64,000 nucleotides of DNA, from NCBI RefSeq assembly GCF_000471905.2, contig NW_006495778.1, forward strand, positions 1,285,704 to 1,349,703, read 5' to 3'. Position 1 is the first letter of the stretch. The number at the start of each line of letters is the position of its first letter. The position numbers and the translations under genes were made by a program. Shown piece by piece: positions 1 to 10,640 of this stretch. The notes under the pieces are model-generated. The model was not told where the DNA came from and made no database searches. It was given only the letters and a program-made list of their open reading frames with translations. The DNA comes from Amborella trichopoda. Taxonomy: Eukaryota; Streptophyta; Magnoliopsida; Amborellales; Amborellaceae.

Positions 1-1268
1 ATGATTGAAGAACATAAGAGGAAAAAATACAAATATTTGCATATTGGTTTGGTTCAAATAGCTGTTAAACCATTGACAAGAACAGAATTAAATAATTCTA
101 TTCTACTCTATCTAAGAGACAACATGCATAAAAGATTCACTGATTCCTTGTTAGGAATAGTAGAATCCAGTCTTTATAACGGCCCCACTTATTTCAACTG
201 TTTTTCAAATTTCTCGGTGGCCTTAACAGATCCTTATCTATTAAAGGTTTGGACCCTAAACCTTAAAACTCAAGGTTTTAATATGGACCCAGGTTCTCAA
301 AATCTAGCATTTGTTTACCGAATATGTTATAAGTAATGAATACTTTATGTCCAAATGCTAGGCAAATGGATTCAAAAGGACAAACCATATTTTTCCAGAC
401 AAACATGAAAAAATCAAATTTAGTCATACCAAAGTAAGTGGCATGGTCTCAGGTAAAATTACCAGAAAGATAGTCCTTACAAACTGAATCCCAAATTAAA
501 AACCTTGAGAACAAAGACCCTGAACAAATAATAAAATATTCAGATGAAGAGATATAAATTAGTTTTCCATCCTCCAAAAGGACTACTTTAAGAATTGGTG
601 AACCTAGCATTAGGGATCTTCTTAAAAGCTCTACCTCTTCGCTCCCACAGTCAGAATATGAAATATTACCCACTCATAGGAGAGCTATTATCGAAAGACT
701 TAATATGACTCCAAATCAGGTTCAACAACTAGTCTATAGAGTAGATACTCCAGGTTCTTCTGAAATAGAAGAACAAGAGCCAACACCCTCTGATCTGGAC
801 TTTGATGTAATGTTATTCAAAAGGAAGAATTTAAGATTGACAAAGAATGGATCAGAAAAGATTTCTACTCTGAAGAAATTAGATTAATAAGAGAATAGTT
901 CTTCAAAGAATTTAAAGAACCACAGAGAGATGCCTTTCTCTTAAAATTTAATCGTTTAATCATAAAACATAAGGCAACTGTCAAGTTTTTTAAATAGTTA
1001 AAATACATAGCAAAAGACTATGGAATAAAAATTCCAAAATTTGAGGTAAACATGGTCGAAAAATCCTTTCAAAACTTTCAAACCACCAAAGGGGAAACAA
1101 TTAAATCCATTCATCCCCTTGAGACTAGCTTACAATTTAAAGGAGAAAAATTAAGAGAGAAAATTGAAATTAGAGCCTCACCTCTCAAAATAGGACCTAA
1201 AGAAAGCGACCAAAGTATGGCTAAGCTTGATGGAATACCTCATATTATTGAACAAAATAATTATACAA
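1..1268 (+). pseudogene. Endogenous pararetrovirus fragment: movement protein and following region (Florendovirus/Petuvirus-like)
   Basis: The first 336 bases read as the C-terminal half of a 30K-superfamily movement protein of Caulimoviridae type; SLLGIVESSL and the ending GSQNLAFVYRI match the conserved core as I know it. The reading frame is cut by the window start. It stops at about 334, then homology continues in scattered frames: an acidic linker near 705-887 and a segment at 1052-1268 that ends in EQNNYTTN, the motif that follows the movement protein in florendoviruses. In-frame stops and shifts occur near 334, 486, 885 and 996, so it cannot encode a working polyprotein. In an active virus this protein enlarges plasmodesmata; here it is an old genomic copy. 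The fragment ends abruptly near 1268, where an opposite-strand fragment begins. Assignment to family is firm, to genus moderate. Confidence 0.8.
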
Positions 1269-1538
1269 CTAATAGGAGACCGAGGTGGAGATTAGATCTT
1301 CCTCTATCTGTAGATCTACTGGCGTAGGTCTAGGATAGTACATTTGAGTTTGGGATACTGGTTTTACTTTTCTTCCATAATCAATTATATTTATATTTAA
1401 GCTTTCAGTTTTAAAAGCCTTTTCCATTTCTTCAATTTCTTTATCAGGTGCCTTTTGCAGAACCTGAACATCCCCTTTCTGAGTTTTAGAGGACTGAGCC
1501 TTTTCATTAAACGTAAAAGGTAAACTCACATTTGACAA
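1269..1538 (-). pseudogene. Endogenous pararetrovirus fragment: capsid-side segment, opposite strand
   Basis: An open stretch of about 89 codons on the minus strand carries the motif YYPRPTPVDLQIEED, which marks the region before the capsid domain in florendovirus-type polyproteins. It begins less than 200 bases downstream of the leader described at 1640-1871, so the movement protein part expected between leader and this motif seems to be missing, or the segment was rearranged. It ends exactly where the plus-strand fragment ends, so two pieces of the same virus family are joined head to head by their 3' sides. No capsid core, protease or reverse transcriptase follows. The part is non-functional. 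That the joint is a breakpoint rather than an assembly error is inferred. Confidence 0.7.
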
Positions 1539-1639
1539 ATACAGAAGCTGGTGAATAACTTTAGCTGCTCCGGGATGTAGTCAGGAACTTCTTCCTAAAA
1601 ACAGTCACACATAACAATCTCACACTTTTACAGTAACAA

Positions 1640-1871
1640 AACTAAATAAAAATCCGACTGACTTGATACGCCACCAGATATACGGAGAAAAGACAGTAGA
1701 GAGAGAGCTACAGAGAGAGAGGAGTGTAGAGAGTTGCAGAGGAAGAGAGGATTGTAGAGAGTTGCAGAGGGAGAGAAGACTGTAGAGAATTGCAGAGAGA
1801 GAGGAGAACACTTAGGAAAACTCAAAAAAACTCCAGATGCTTCAAATGAGCGAAGTCCTTCATCTTTTATA
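1640..1871 (-). promoter_or_regulatory. Pararetroviral promoter remnant: TATA box and pyrimidine-rich leader
   Basis: On the minus strand a clear TATAAAAG lies at 1871-1864, followed by about 45 bases and then a leader made of repeated CTCTGCAACTCTCTACA-like units (about 1690-1810). This order, TATA box then long pyrimidine-rich leader then polyprotein segment, is that of a caulimovirid 35S-type promoter. A weak match to the usual initiator-Met tRNA primer site (TGGTATCAGAGC) may exist near 1660-1680, but it is too degraded to call. Upstream lies a 27-bp tandem array at 1942-2154. Activity is unknown. Confidence 0.5.
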
Positions 1872-1941
1872 GCCTCTGAAGTTAAGCGGATTTGAAGATA
1901 TTTGAAGTTCGCACCGACACAACAGTGAGATTCCTTCGATT

Positions 1942-2154
1942 GGTGGCTACTGTGGATCGTCGGCTGGTGGCTACAGTAAGATGCTATCGACTGGTGGCTA
2001 CAGTAAGATATTGTGGGCTGGTGGCTACAATAAGATGTTGTCGGCTGGTAGCTACAGTAAGATGCTGTCGGTTGGTGGCTACAGTAAGATGTTGTCGGCT
2101 GGTGGCTACAGTAAGATGCTGTCGGCTGGTGGCTATAGTAAGATGTTGTCGGCT
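1942..2154 (+). repeat. 27-bp minisatellite, eight units
   Basis: One 24-base unit followed by seven 27-base units, each beginning GGTGGCTACAGTAAGATG and ending in a form of TGTCGGCT, with one to four changes between units. Because 27 is a multiple of three, several frames stay open across it and give meaningless 9-residue repeats (SHQPTTSYC on the minus strand). It lies 71-290 bp upstream of the pararetroviral TATA box, the place where enhancers of such promoters sit. Confidence 0.9.
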
Positions 2155-2210
2155 GGTGCGACACGTGTCCTAGATGGCTTGGAGTCGTTCTGGTCCCTCT
2201 GGAATTTTTT

Positions 2211-3370
2211 TTAATTTGAAGGAAATTCGATTCCGGTGCAATCGTCACCGTTCATTGGACTATAATCTTCTTGATCTTCATTTTGGGTAGAGGTGGACAT
2301 TATTTCTTCATTATTTTTTATGGCATCCCAGAGTTTCTTTTTAAACTCTTCTTTGGATAGTTTGGGGTTTTGTTGCTGAAATATTGCAACATATTTTGAT
2401 ATTTCCATCTTTTGGGGTGAAATTGAAGGTACAAATTTCATTTTTATTTTGTCTGGATTTAAGGATACATTCTTATAACTATCCCACAATTTGATATAGA
2501 TTTGTCTTTGTAATTCGGGAATATAATCCCATCTATCCATATCATCTGTTGAGACGTGATACTCCCATTTTAAAATCCATGGGACCTGATATAAGGTCAT
2601 AAAATATATGTAGTAGTCTATTTTTAGACTCTTTCTATTATACTCAGAGAATTTTCTCTGTGAAATTTGTAGTTCTTTCTGTAGTATTTGGTTTGTAGAT
2701 CCCCAAATGGAGAATCAATTTTTAAACCAATTTGGAAAATTATTTGGTTTAGTTATTTTGAATTGAATATACCAGCTATGAGAATTTTTTGTATTCTGGT
2801 ATGAAAAGACTTCTTCCCAAGCCTTTTGTTATTCATAGTAATGGTAAGATTTTATTTTAAATCCTTTCGTATTCATGATCCTCGGCTTTAAAGGATCTGA
2901 TCCACATTCTTTGTAAGCAATAACTTTTTTGATTTAGAACTTTGAATATGCTATTTCATTATCATTATTTCTAGAATGGCGAACTATAAAAACTGATCAG
3001 GTTTCTATCAGGATACATTCGTACCATTCTCTGCATTTTTCGCCCATATTAGGATGCATATGCTGCCTGAGGTATAAAACAACTATTTCAGTCGGATGTT
3101 TGGACTGATGCTCATTTTCTATGATGAGCAAGGGAATATATGTTGTCTCTAAGTATATGGATTTTGTACTAGAAGTTTGAGTGCTTATTGGTGTTTGGAG
3201 GGGAGATATATCAATATCTGTTATTTACCTCCGTATTAAAGCATTTGGTGTTGATGGAGATGCCAAGGATGATCCTAGACTAGGAACTATTTCCATTATT
3301 TGTTTTTGGTTTTGCTGGCTCCTTCTGCCCTCCCTGCAAAAATTCTCGAGTCAATTTTGTTTAGGAAACC
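2211..3370 (-). pseudogene. Endogenous pararetrovirus fragment: C-terminal polyprotein region
   Basis: Minus-strand codons from about 3370 down to 2211 match the C-terminal region found after the reverse transcriptase/RNase H in florendovirus-type polyproteins. The clearest part is 2600-2211, an open stretch of 129 codons with PWILKWEY, ELQRQIYIKLWDSY and an acidic, serine-rich end that stops at 2211-2213. Upstream parts, near 3000-3060, show the expected REWYECILIETDQ-like segment in broken frames with several stops. The order end of polyprotein, array, TATA box, leader on one strand is the junction expected between two tandem viral genomes or across a circular genome. The function of this domain is unknown to me. 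It is a dead copy. Confidence 0.65.
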
Positions 3371-3479
3371 GGCATTTGTTGACAAATCAAGATAACCCAA
3401 ATCCCTACTTGATGTGGTGAGCACCTTACAAAAATGAATCTAACATCCAAACAAAAATAAATATCTATTTTGAAACAAC

Positions 3480-3560
3480 CAATCTCTCTCTCTCTTTTTC
3501 TCTCCAAACACACAACACACATTTTGATATCTGTTTGGAAATACCTCTTTTTCTCTCTCT
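3480..3560. repeat. CT-rich microsatellite
   Basis: Runs of CTCTCTCT and CACACAAC in a pyrimidine-rich tract; no gene seen. Confidence 0.6.
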
Positions 3561-3602
3561 CTAAACTTCTTAATATCTATTGAAAAATAGGAAAATGTTT
3601 AT

Positions 3603-3946
3603 ATACGGTTGCAAAATTAAAATGTAGAATTAAAATATCCATCGGAACAGGTTGTTTAATGTTGAAAACCCTCTAATTGAACATCTCACAATTTGAGGTA
3701 TGTGTATGAAAAAAAAGAAAAGAGGATTCTGAATCTAAAAAATTATGCATCTTGCAATACTTTATCTAAACCGTCCATTTTCAAGATTTTCATATGTTTA
3801 CAGATCTACTTGATTTTAAGCATTTTTAGAGTTTCAAATTTTATAATTAGAGATAAAAATAGATTTTAAGATAATATACCAGAATTACATGTTATGATAA
3901 AATTTGGAGGTGCACCTTAATTGGATTGTTTAAAGTTGCAAACCTT
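3603..3946. mobile_element. MITE-like element, copy D (divergent)
   Basis: The ends are roughly inverted: GGTTGCAAAATTAAA at the left and TTTAAAGTTGCAAACC at the right. The interior shares the order of blocks (GCATCTTG, AAACCGTCCATTTTCAAG, TTTCAAATTTTATAATTAGAG) with the three better copies at 45280, 45711 and 52963. It is the most divergent member by eye. It contains no coding potential. Confidence 0.5.
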
Positions 3947-3949
3947 GGA

Positions 3950-5460
3950 GAAACCACACCCTTGAAAAAAATACCCTCTCAATAATAACTATTGAATAAA
4001 GAATCTCTCTCTTTCTCTCTCACGCACACACACAGTGTACATCCTCAAGCAAAAGTCCAAATTTGTTTATCCTGAAGAAACATAAACAGAAAAGTCTAAC
4101 CCATGCTCCTGAACACCTTTCAAGGACCAGGTTACCACGCTGCGCAATTCTCATAAATGCTGGGAACTTGGGATAGCACATCCACTTATGACTGCCACTT
4201 AGAAATGATAAACCATTACCATGTTGCTTGAGTTTACTTACTCCATGAGAAAAAAATACCATCAGCATTCAGAAAAAAATGAGAAAAAATATCATCAATT
4301 GCATTAACCTTTGTCCACTGCAATGCAATATGATTCTAATTATATTTCATGGAAGCACACCACTATCACAAATAAACTGAACGCTTTTAGGCCTTGCCTA
4401 AAAAGTTTATCAACTTCATTCCACATAATGTACATCGACACTACAAATACTAATAGGGAAATCAGATAAAAGTTACAGCTTTTCTTTGCCTTAATGATAA
4501 GCACAAAATAAAACCAAGGCAATGAAATATTACTAAGTATTTTATGAAACTAAGTGACAAAGCTCAGGAGGAATAGAGTCGAGTAAATAAGTTGTATACG
4601 ACCCAGGATTGCATGCCTAGCGTACGGCAGCAGGTCGGGCGCACAAAGATAGGAAGAGAAGAAATCCATTGAATTTGGACTTGCAAGGTCAAGAAAAAAG
4701 GGAACCCACCCCTTCTCCATCCAATGTGGGCTCAATCACAACAAGCTCAGGAAAGATAGCACCATATTGGTTTACCCTCTTCCTATACAAGTGGGTGGCC
4801 TCTCTTTATTCATTATGGCTCCAAGAGTGATGAACTTTAAAAAAAACTTTCCAGTGCCTCTTGCCTTCAAATAAAACATTGGGAAGGTGGGTTGAAGAGC
4901 CAAGGCACTCTGTTCCATTGCTGTGCTTCTGAGAATCTCTCTCTCTTTTGTAGCAGGAGCAAAGGTGAAGCTCTCTCTCTCTCTCTCTCTCTCACTTGAT
5001 GGTGAGAAAAAAGTAAAGGAGGAAGCTCTCTCTGCCAATATATATTGCTTTTCTTTGGAAAATGAGACTCTCTCTCTCCTGTGAAGGAACTTATGACATT
5101 AATTCTTTCAGCCTTCCTCAACTAGTGAAGGCTTCCCTTGATGTCATGAATGCTTTACTGCCTTTTTTTCACTAAGAGTCAAAGGGACCATGCCAAAAAA
5201 GAAGAATGTGCTACCCACTTACTCAAGAACAAAATAATATTAAAGAAGTGGGGTTTGTTAAATAGGTTGTCGTTTTCCCGAAGCCCATCCCACTATTTAT
5301 GATGCATGGGATCACATGGGGGGCGTTTTACTTTTCAGCGTATATCATGCACCAACTTACTTTGACCTGTAGCCTGTAAGACCATTTCTTCCTCACTTTC
5401 TTTTTGTCAAGAGATCGTGGTCATGCGGGATCATACTCTCAATTCACTCCCTTTGGTGAA
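3950..5460. other. Non-coding stretch
   Basis: No coding region supported. It holds CT/CA-rich runs near 4008-4035 and (CT)n at 4971-4993. The piece around 4540-4790 (with CCAATGTGGGCTCAATCAC) resembles the promoter-proximal part of plant LTRs but is too short to assign. Small open frames here have no recognisable protein. Confidence 0.5.
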
Positions 5461-5464
5461 ATCA

Positions 5465-5504
5465 TATTATTATTATTATTATCATAATAATAATAATAAT
5501 GATA

Positions 5505-5536
<32 letters not shown>
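5465..5536. repeat. (ATT)n/(AAT)n microsatellite with self-complementary blocks
   Basis: An ATT-type block (5466-5482), an AAT-type block (5484-5500) and another ATT-type block (5505-5536) follow one another, so neighbouring blocks are complementary and could fold into a hairpin. Length variation or a replication fold-back would explain the strand switch. Confidence 0.85.
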
Positions 5537-5792
5537 GAATATTTTATTTTATTTTTGGTTCTCATCCAAGAGATCTAACCTCCTCAACTTTGGAAACAAC
5601 CTCACAAGAAAAAAATAAAATTAAATTAAATTAAAGCAGCTATATGTGCCTTAAAAAATTAATAACCTAAAATTGAACAAGGACTATTGGACTAACACAT
5701 CCGGAGAAAAAAAATAAAATTGAACAAGGACTGCAATTTTGGATTCTTAGTTCCATTATTTAAGAACTCAAAATTCAAAACCAAAAAATTTT

Positions 5793-6138
5793 CTACTCCT
5801 CTAGTAGTATACTATCCATCTACTCCCTCGAGAAAAACTTACACAAGAAATATCTTTTTGATCATGTGATCTCTAGAACCTAACAGCCAACTTCAAATAA
5901 AACAAAAATAAAAAATAAAAAATTCAACTCACTCTCAATGTCTATTAAAAGTCCCGAGATTGCAACCATCCAATTTTTAGAGGGATAGAGCTAGATGTTT
6001 AAGAACATAAAATCCAAAATTACTTTTTTGAAAATAATCATCTAATTATAACTAGATAGATCTAGAAATTTCAAAAAAAATAAAAAACCCAAGTGTTTTG
6101 CTCGAGGCAGTAGATGTATAGTATGCTCCTGAGGGAGT
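5793..6138. mobile_element. MITE-like element with about 38-bp terminal inverted repeats
   Basis: The left end (5795-5832; ACTATCCATCTACTCCCTCG near its inner side) and the right end (6101-6138; CGAGGCAGTAGATGTATAGT) are inverted copies with few mismatches, and similarity continues about 15 bases further inward. The interior is AT-rich and non-coding, total about 345 bp, as in MITEs. A third, partly degraded copy of the end lies at 6204-6245 in direct orientation to the right end. No clear target duplication was found. Confidence 0.65.
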
Positions 6139-6203
6139 ATATTATACTCTCTCAAAATCAAATACGTTTCGAACCTATTCATGGTAACTCCAAAGTGGAT
6201 ACC

Positions 6204-6245
6204 TCAGGGAGTACATGTACAGTTTGCTCTCCAGTAGGAGTACTC
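6204..6245. repeat. Extra copy of the MITE end
   Basis: CTCAGGGAGTACATGTACAG and the following bases align with the right terminal repeat at 6101-6138 in the same direction, suggesting a second nested or tandem copy that has lost its other end. Confidence 0.45.
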
Positions 6246-6568
6246 CCTCTTTTCTTTTTCACACCATGAGCGTTCGTCATCTATGCACCCCTCTCGCTGG
6301 ACTGTGAACTGTGGACAAATGGTATATGGAGGAGTGTCTGCATTTGTCATATACACAAAAATAATGTAAGCAGTGACTGCAACAATTGTTCCTTTTGTCC
6401 CTCTTCTTCTGAAATTAGATATGCACTCAATTTTTTCGAGCTCAGCTTTTACTCTCTGCCTCTGCATCCAAACAAAATGTCGTTGTCCCTGCATTACACA
6501 AGTCATAAGAGAGAGGGAGGGGTTCACCTGTGCTTCCACATTGTTTCTACTGAAACTGCTACAAGAGA

Positions 6569-6623
6569 CTCTCTCTCTCTCTCTATGTTCAGGTTAGTAA
6601 ACCAAGAGAGAGAGAGAGAGAGA
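6569..6623. repeat. CT/GA microsatellite hairpin
   Basis: (CT)8 at 6569-6584 and (GA)9 at 6606-6623 are complementary, separated by about 21 bases. Confidence 0.8.
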
Positions 6624-6639
6624 ATCAGGTGGCTTTGAT

Positions 6640-7780
6640 ATATCTCACTAAAACTATTGCACCAGTCTCTCTATCTTAAGGTTAATGGAGCTTGGGCCTA
6701 TTTAATGCCTTTCATGGCCGTTCTTGTGTGTCTGTATTGAGGTCAGGCTACGGGGTTGCAAAAGTTGGTAGGAGATCGTCCCACTTTCACATAAACTCTC
6801 TCTCTCCTCTCTGTCTTGTGAAGGTGAGGGGCATCTCTTTAATGAGGGTCATGATGAGGAATTCAGAGTGCGTAAGCATGACGGCATATGAGGAATCACG
6901 GGTCCTGCTAATTGCCATTAATATATGGTAATTATTATTCTTCGCTTTTTGGGCTATGAACTCTCCTTTGCATTTATTTAGTAGTGGAAGAGCAAAAAGT
7001 CCATTATTTTGTTTGAATGTTAACTTGGGACCTGTTCTATTTGATTATTTGTTTTCGAAAAACGATTCGATTTGATTATTGGGGCCTCTTTAATGATTTA
7101 CCTCTCGGCGTTTCACATTACAGCCGTTGGGGCCTTATACGATATGGTTTTAACTTCAAGGAAAATTACGTCCCTATTTTACTGTTGTATCAAAAAGTTA
7201 AAAAAAATATGTGGTATTTAGGCGGAAGGACAAACCCCTCTTAATTTTTGTTTTTTTGTGTGACTTTGTCTCTTGTCCTATGCTTTAAACATCCAATCAC
7301 CGTTTGATTTTATTTTTGTTATTTTTTATAAAAAAAATATCTCTATATCTTTCATTTTTAAGTTTTATGTCACAATAGACTTAAAATTTTATAAAAATTT
7401 TAAATCTTGCATCTTTTAACTCTTTAAACTAACTTTACTTCTTTTTAACTTTTTCTTTTTCAAATAAATATAAAAAAAACATCTTCATTTCTCTCTCTTA
7501 ATGTGATTTCTCCCAAAACCTCTTTCTCTCCATGACTTTCCCCAAACCCTCTCTCTTAGCCAACCCCTCTCTCGCCACTCCCCCGACCTCTCTCTCTCTC
7601 ATCTCACCCCAACCCATCCCTCTCTCACTCCTATCCCCACCTTAACCCCTCTTTCTCCTCTTGCCCCCAAACCCTCTCTCCTTTTAGAGCATTAGCTCTG
7701 ATATGGGTATCAACAATAAGAGTGAAGGGGTTGTAGAGGGTTGAAGAGTAAATTGAAGAGTGAACCCAAATCTTTATTTT
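6640..7780. other. Non-coding stretch with CT-rich tract
   Basis: No gene supported. Bases 7490-7690 are a long pyrimidine-rich tract of CTCTCTC and CCC runs. Short open frames at 6692-6931 and 7017-7244 show no recognisable domain. Confidence 0.5.
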
Positions 7781-7781
7781 T

Positions 7782-8701
7782 ATGGATGAAGATTCTACTT
7801 ACAAATTGAAGACTGAGCCCATGGAAGATGAGTTCTTGCACCAAGAAGATGTGGATGAATTTACTGTGTCATGATTTGAGTGCCGAGAACTCTGGTTTGG
7901 GTCATGTTGGCAAAGTTGCGACAAGGGTTTCAAAGGGGAATGTAGCAGCGGTGCAAGCACTTACGATAGATTTAGTGATGTTTGTGAAGAAAATTCTGAG
8001 ATGATTCCATTGATAAGAATTCTGACATATTTAGAGGGGTTTGTGGTGAGAATTCTGATGTGGGTATAGCAATAATAGTTCTGATAAATTTAGAGGGGTT
8101 TTGTAGGGAGAAATCTGAGATGGGTAGCAAGGCTAAGTGTTTCCAACAAATTTAGGGGAGTTTGAGAGAGAATTCTAAGATGGGTAGCAAGGAAAGGCAA
8201 TCAGATAAATTTAAGAGAGTTTGCGGTGAAAATTAAGAGATGCATGATTTGAATAAGAGCTCTAATGACCTGAGGACAAGTAAAACTGAAAGGATAGAAC
8301 TTGGAAAGAAGTTTCAAACTGCAATAAGCTTTCATAACTGGGAATTTACAGAGAGTTTGCTCCCTTTGGCTGATATGCCAAGGTTGAGCGATGCTATGTG
8401 TATTGCTTTGGATTCAATCTGGTTTTTGAGGACAGAGTCAGAGCTTCGTGGAATTATTGGTTTGATTAGAATGCTTATTTCAAATGGAGCAAATGATTTC
8501 ACCAGAGTGGCCTTGAGGACTTCATTTTTCGCCTCATGTGTCAGCTTGAAGGAGCCAAACAAGTTCCACTTCTATTCTTGGTTAAAGACCTGGAGAGAGA
8601 AATTGGGGAAAAATGGAGCGAGAGAGAAGGGGTTCGGGAGAAAAAAGGGAGAATTTTGGAAAGAATATATCAAAGTAAAGATTCCAAGGGTTTTAGAATG
8701 A
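7782..8701 (+). pseudogene. SKIP35-like ankyrin-repeat protein, fragment
   Basis: A frame opening at ATG 7782 reads EPMEDEFLHQEDVDEFTVS, hits TGA at 7872-7874, and resumes as FECRELWFGSCWQSCDKGF. After a repetitive part (7990-8235) the open frame 8240-8701 reads ISFHNWEFTESLLPLADMPR, then CIALDSIWFL and NGANDFTRVALRTSF. These match my memory of plant ankyrin-repeat protein SKIP35, an SKP1-interacting protein, in the region before its ankyrin repeats. Homology fades after FFASCVS (about 8550); the ankyrin repeats are absent and the rest is a lysine-rich tail of no known family. At least one stop and shifts in the repeat part make it a broken copy. A truncated duplication is likelier than a processed copy because no poly(A) tail is seen. 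The family call is from recall, not a search. Confidence 0.6.
7990..8245 (+). repeat. Degenerate tandem repeat of about 65-70 bp inside the SKIP35-like fragment
   Basis: Three to four units share TTTAGAGGGGTTTGTGGTGA followed by GAATTCTGAGATGGGTAGCA-like blocks. Translated they give a repeated peptide of the type DKFRGVCGENSEMGSK, with small indels that break the frame between units. Confidence 0.7.
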
Positions 8702-9199
8702 ATGTGTTTTTTTAATATTTGTTAAGGCTAAAAAAATAGTTAAAGTGAATAAAATTAGTCCGGGAGTTAGGATATATATTTTGAATGCTCAAACCTATTG
8801 AGATATAAAAACAAAAAATAAAGAGTACTTATCTAATGTCAAAAAAATAGAATGAGACAATTTATAGAGCAGTATGATGTTTCAAACATCAAAACGAATA
8901 TTGTTATATTGTTATGAACAAATGTGAATTGAAACATCGAACCGATTGTGTTAGGGTCTCTTTTTGTTCTCCTCTCTCTCTCTTATCCTACTATGCGAGA
9001 GCATGCATTTGCATTAATCTGCATATGCTTCTGGCCAAATCCTTTGACTAACTTTGGTAAAAAGTTAGAAACTTGCGTTACATGCATATGGTTGTAGCCA
9101 CCTCCAACAAAGACGAATGTATACCGTGAAGGCCTTTGCAAATAGGAGATACAACGAATTACTATTGAATGAACAACAAAAAGAAAAAAGGCATTTCAT
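8702..9199. other. Intergenic sequence
   Basis: AT-rich, no gene or repeat recognised apart from short CT runs near 8970. Confidence 0.5.
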
Positions 9200-9347
9200 T
9201 AATTTATTCATTTATGTGATAAGTAATAATATTACCATATGCATGCCAGTAATACAACATTGCATGGATAAATTAATTTATTCATTCATGTCATAACTAA
9301 TATTATTACCATATGCATGCCAGTAATACACAATTGCATGGATAAAT
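9200..9347. repeat. Tandem duplication, two units of about 74 bp
   Basis: Both units start TAATTTATTCATT, contain ACCATATGCATGCCAGTAAT and end TTGCATGGATAAAT; they differ at a few positions only. Non-coding. Confidence 0.85.
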
Positions 9348-9673
9348 GAAAGGAACACATAATCCACACATTACTTGCCACCACATGTAACACAAAAACA
9401 ACTTAAACGCGGACGCATGAAGGAAAGAGAAACAAATAAATAATAGAGGAGAGGAAGAAAAATAAGGCCTATGGGAATTCTAACACTAGGTTTTTTCATA
9501 TATCCACTGTCGTTAGGAGGAGAAATAATAGAATTCTCTACTTAAAAGATAATAATGACAATCTTATTTCAGATCACAAGGATATTGAGTCTCACATTAT
9601 TTCTTATTTTGAGAATCTTATAGGATATGATGATCATGTCTACTCTTCTCAAGATCCTTCAGGTGAAATTTTT

Positions 9674-10640
9674 TTGCCAGATGGGCGAGTAACCACTGAT
9701 CAATGCTTGGAGGTTACGAGGGACATATCTTTGGAAGAAATAAGAGTGTGTATTTGGAACATGAAGGAGAAGAGTGTACCAGGTCCTGATAGTTTTGGTG
9801 TTGGTTTTTCAAATTTAGTTGGGACAACATTAAGTTTGATCTTTTCTATAGCCTTAAATATTTTTTTGGGAAGGTCAAGTTCCTCAAAGAGATAAACTCT
9901 ACCTTTATTTGCTTGATTCTTAAAGTTTCTTGTCCTACTACTATGAAGGATTTTTAGCCGATCGGGTTGTGCAATGTTCTTTACAAAATTATTAGTACAA
10001 TTGTTGCATGCAGACTAAGGAAGGTATTAGATGGTCTTAGTCATCCATGCCAGGAAGCTTTATTTAAAGGTAGGTTGATAACTGATAATGTTCTCATGGC
10101 TAATGACCTAGTTTCCTTGCGTTATAGAGTGTCAACAAGATAAAAAATGTGCCTTCAACTAGATCTTAGCAGCGCTTATGATAGGGTGTCCTAGAGATTT
10201 ATTCTTGATAGGCTTCATGCATTGGGATTTCTTGCTCTTTTTGTATCTTGGGTACAGTTATGTGTTACTGCCCTTTCCTTTTTGATTTTTCATAATGGTT
10301 CTCCTTTGGGCTATTTTAGGGGTAGGTGTGGTCTTCGTCAAGGTGATCCTTTGGCCCCATACTTGTTTCTCTTTGTGATGGATTTTCTTAGCATGATGCT
10401 TGACGAATCCTTTCGTAATAAGTATTTACCTCTCGCCTTTCCTTCGGGTTGCAATTATGGGGTCAACCATCTTCTTTATGCGGATGATGCTCTTATCTTC
10501 TGCAGTTCCACAAGTTAAGGAGCCTCCTCTATGAGGCATATCTTGGACGATTTCTGCAAGATAACTGGCCAGAAAGTAAATGACAATAAAAGCAAGGTCT
10601 ATCTTTTTGGGTTCTTGATCATGTGAAAGCCCAGATTGCA
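9674..10640 (+). pseudogene. LINE reverse transcriptase domain
   Basis: Readable motifs in order: VPGPDSF (fingers), PIGLCNVLYKIIS, LQLDLSSAYDRVS, RQGDPLAPYLF and the catalytic YADD at 10477-10488 (LLYADDALIF). This enzyme copies element RNA at a nicked target. A stop follows shortly after YADD at 10516-10518, then ITGQKVNDNKSK and, near 10678-10700, RYLGLSLF continue the thumb in other frames. The catalytic aspartates survive but the frame is broken repeatedly. Confidence 0.88.

Noticed and set aside
1628..2248. 206-codon frame with SHQPTTSYC repeats
   Set aside because: Made by the 27-bp array and viral leader; the 27-bp period keeps all frames open.
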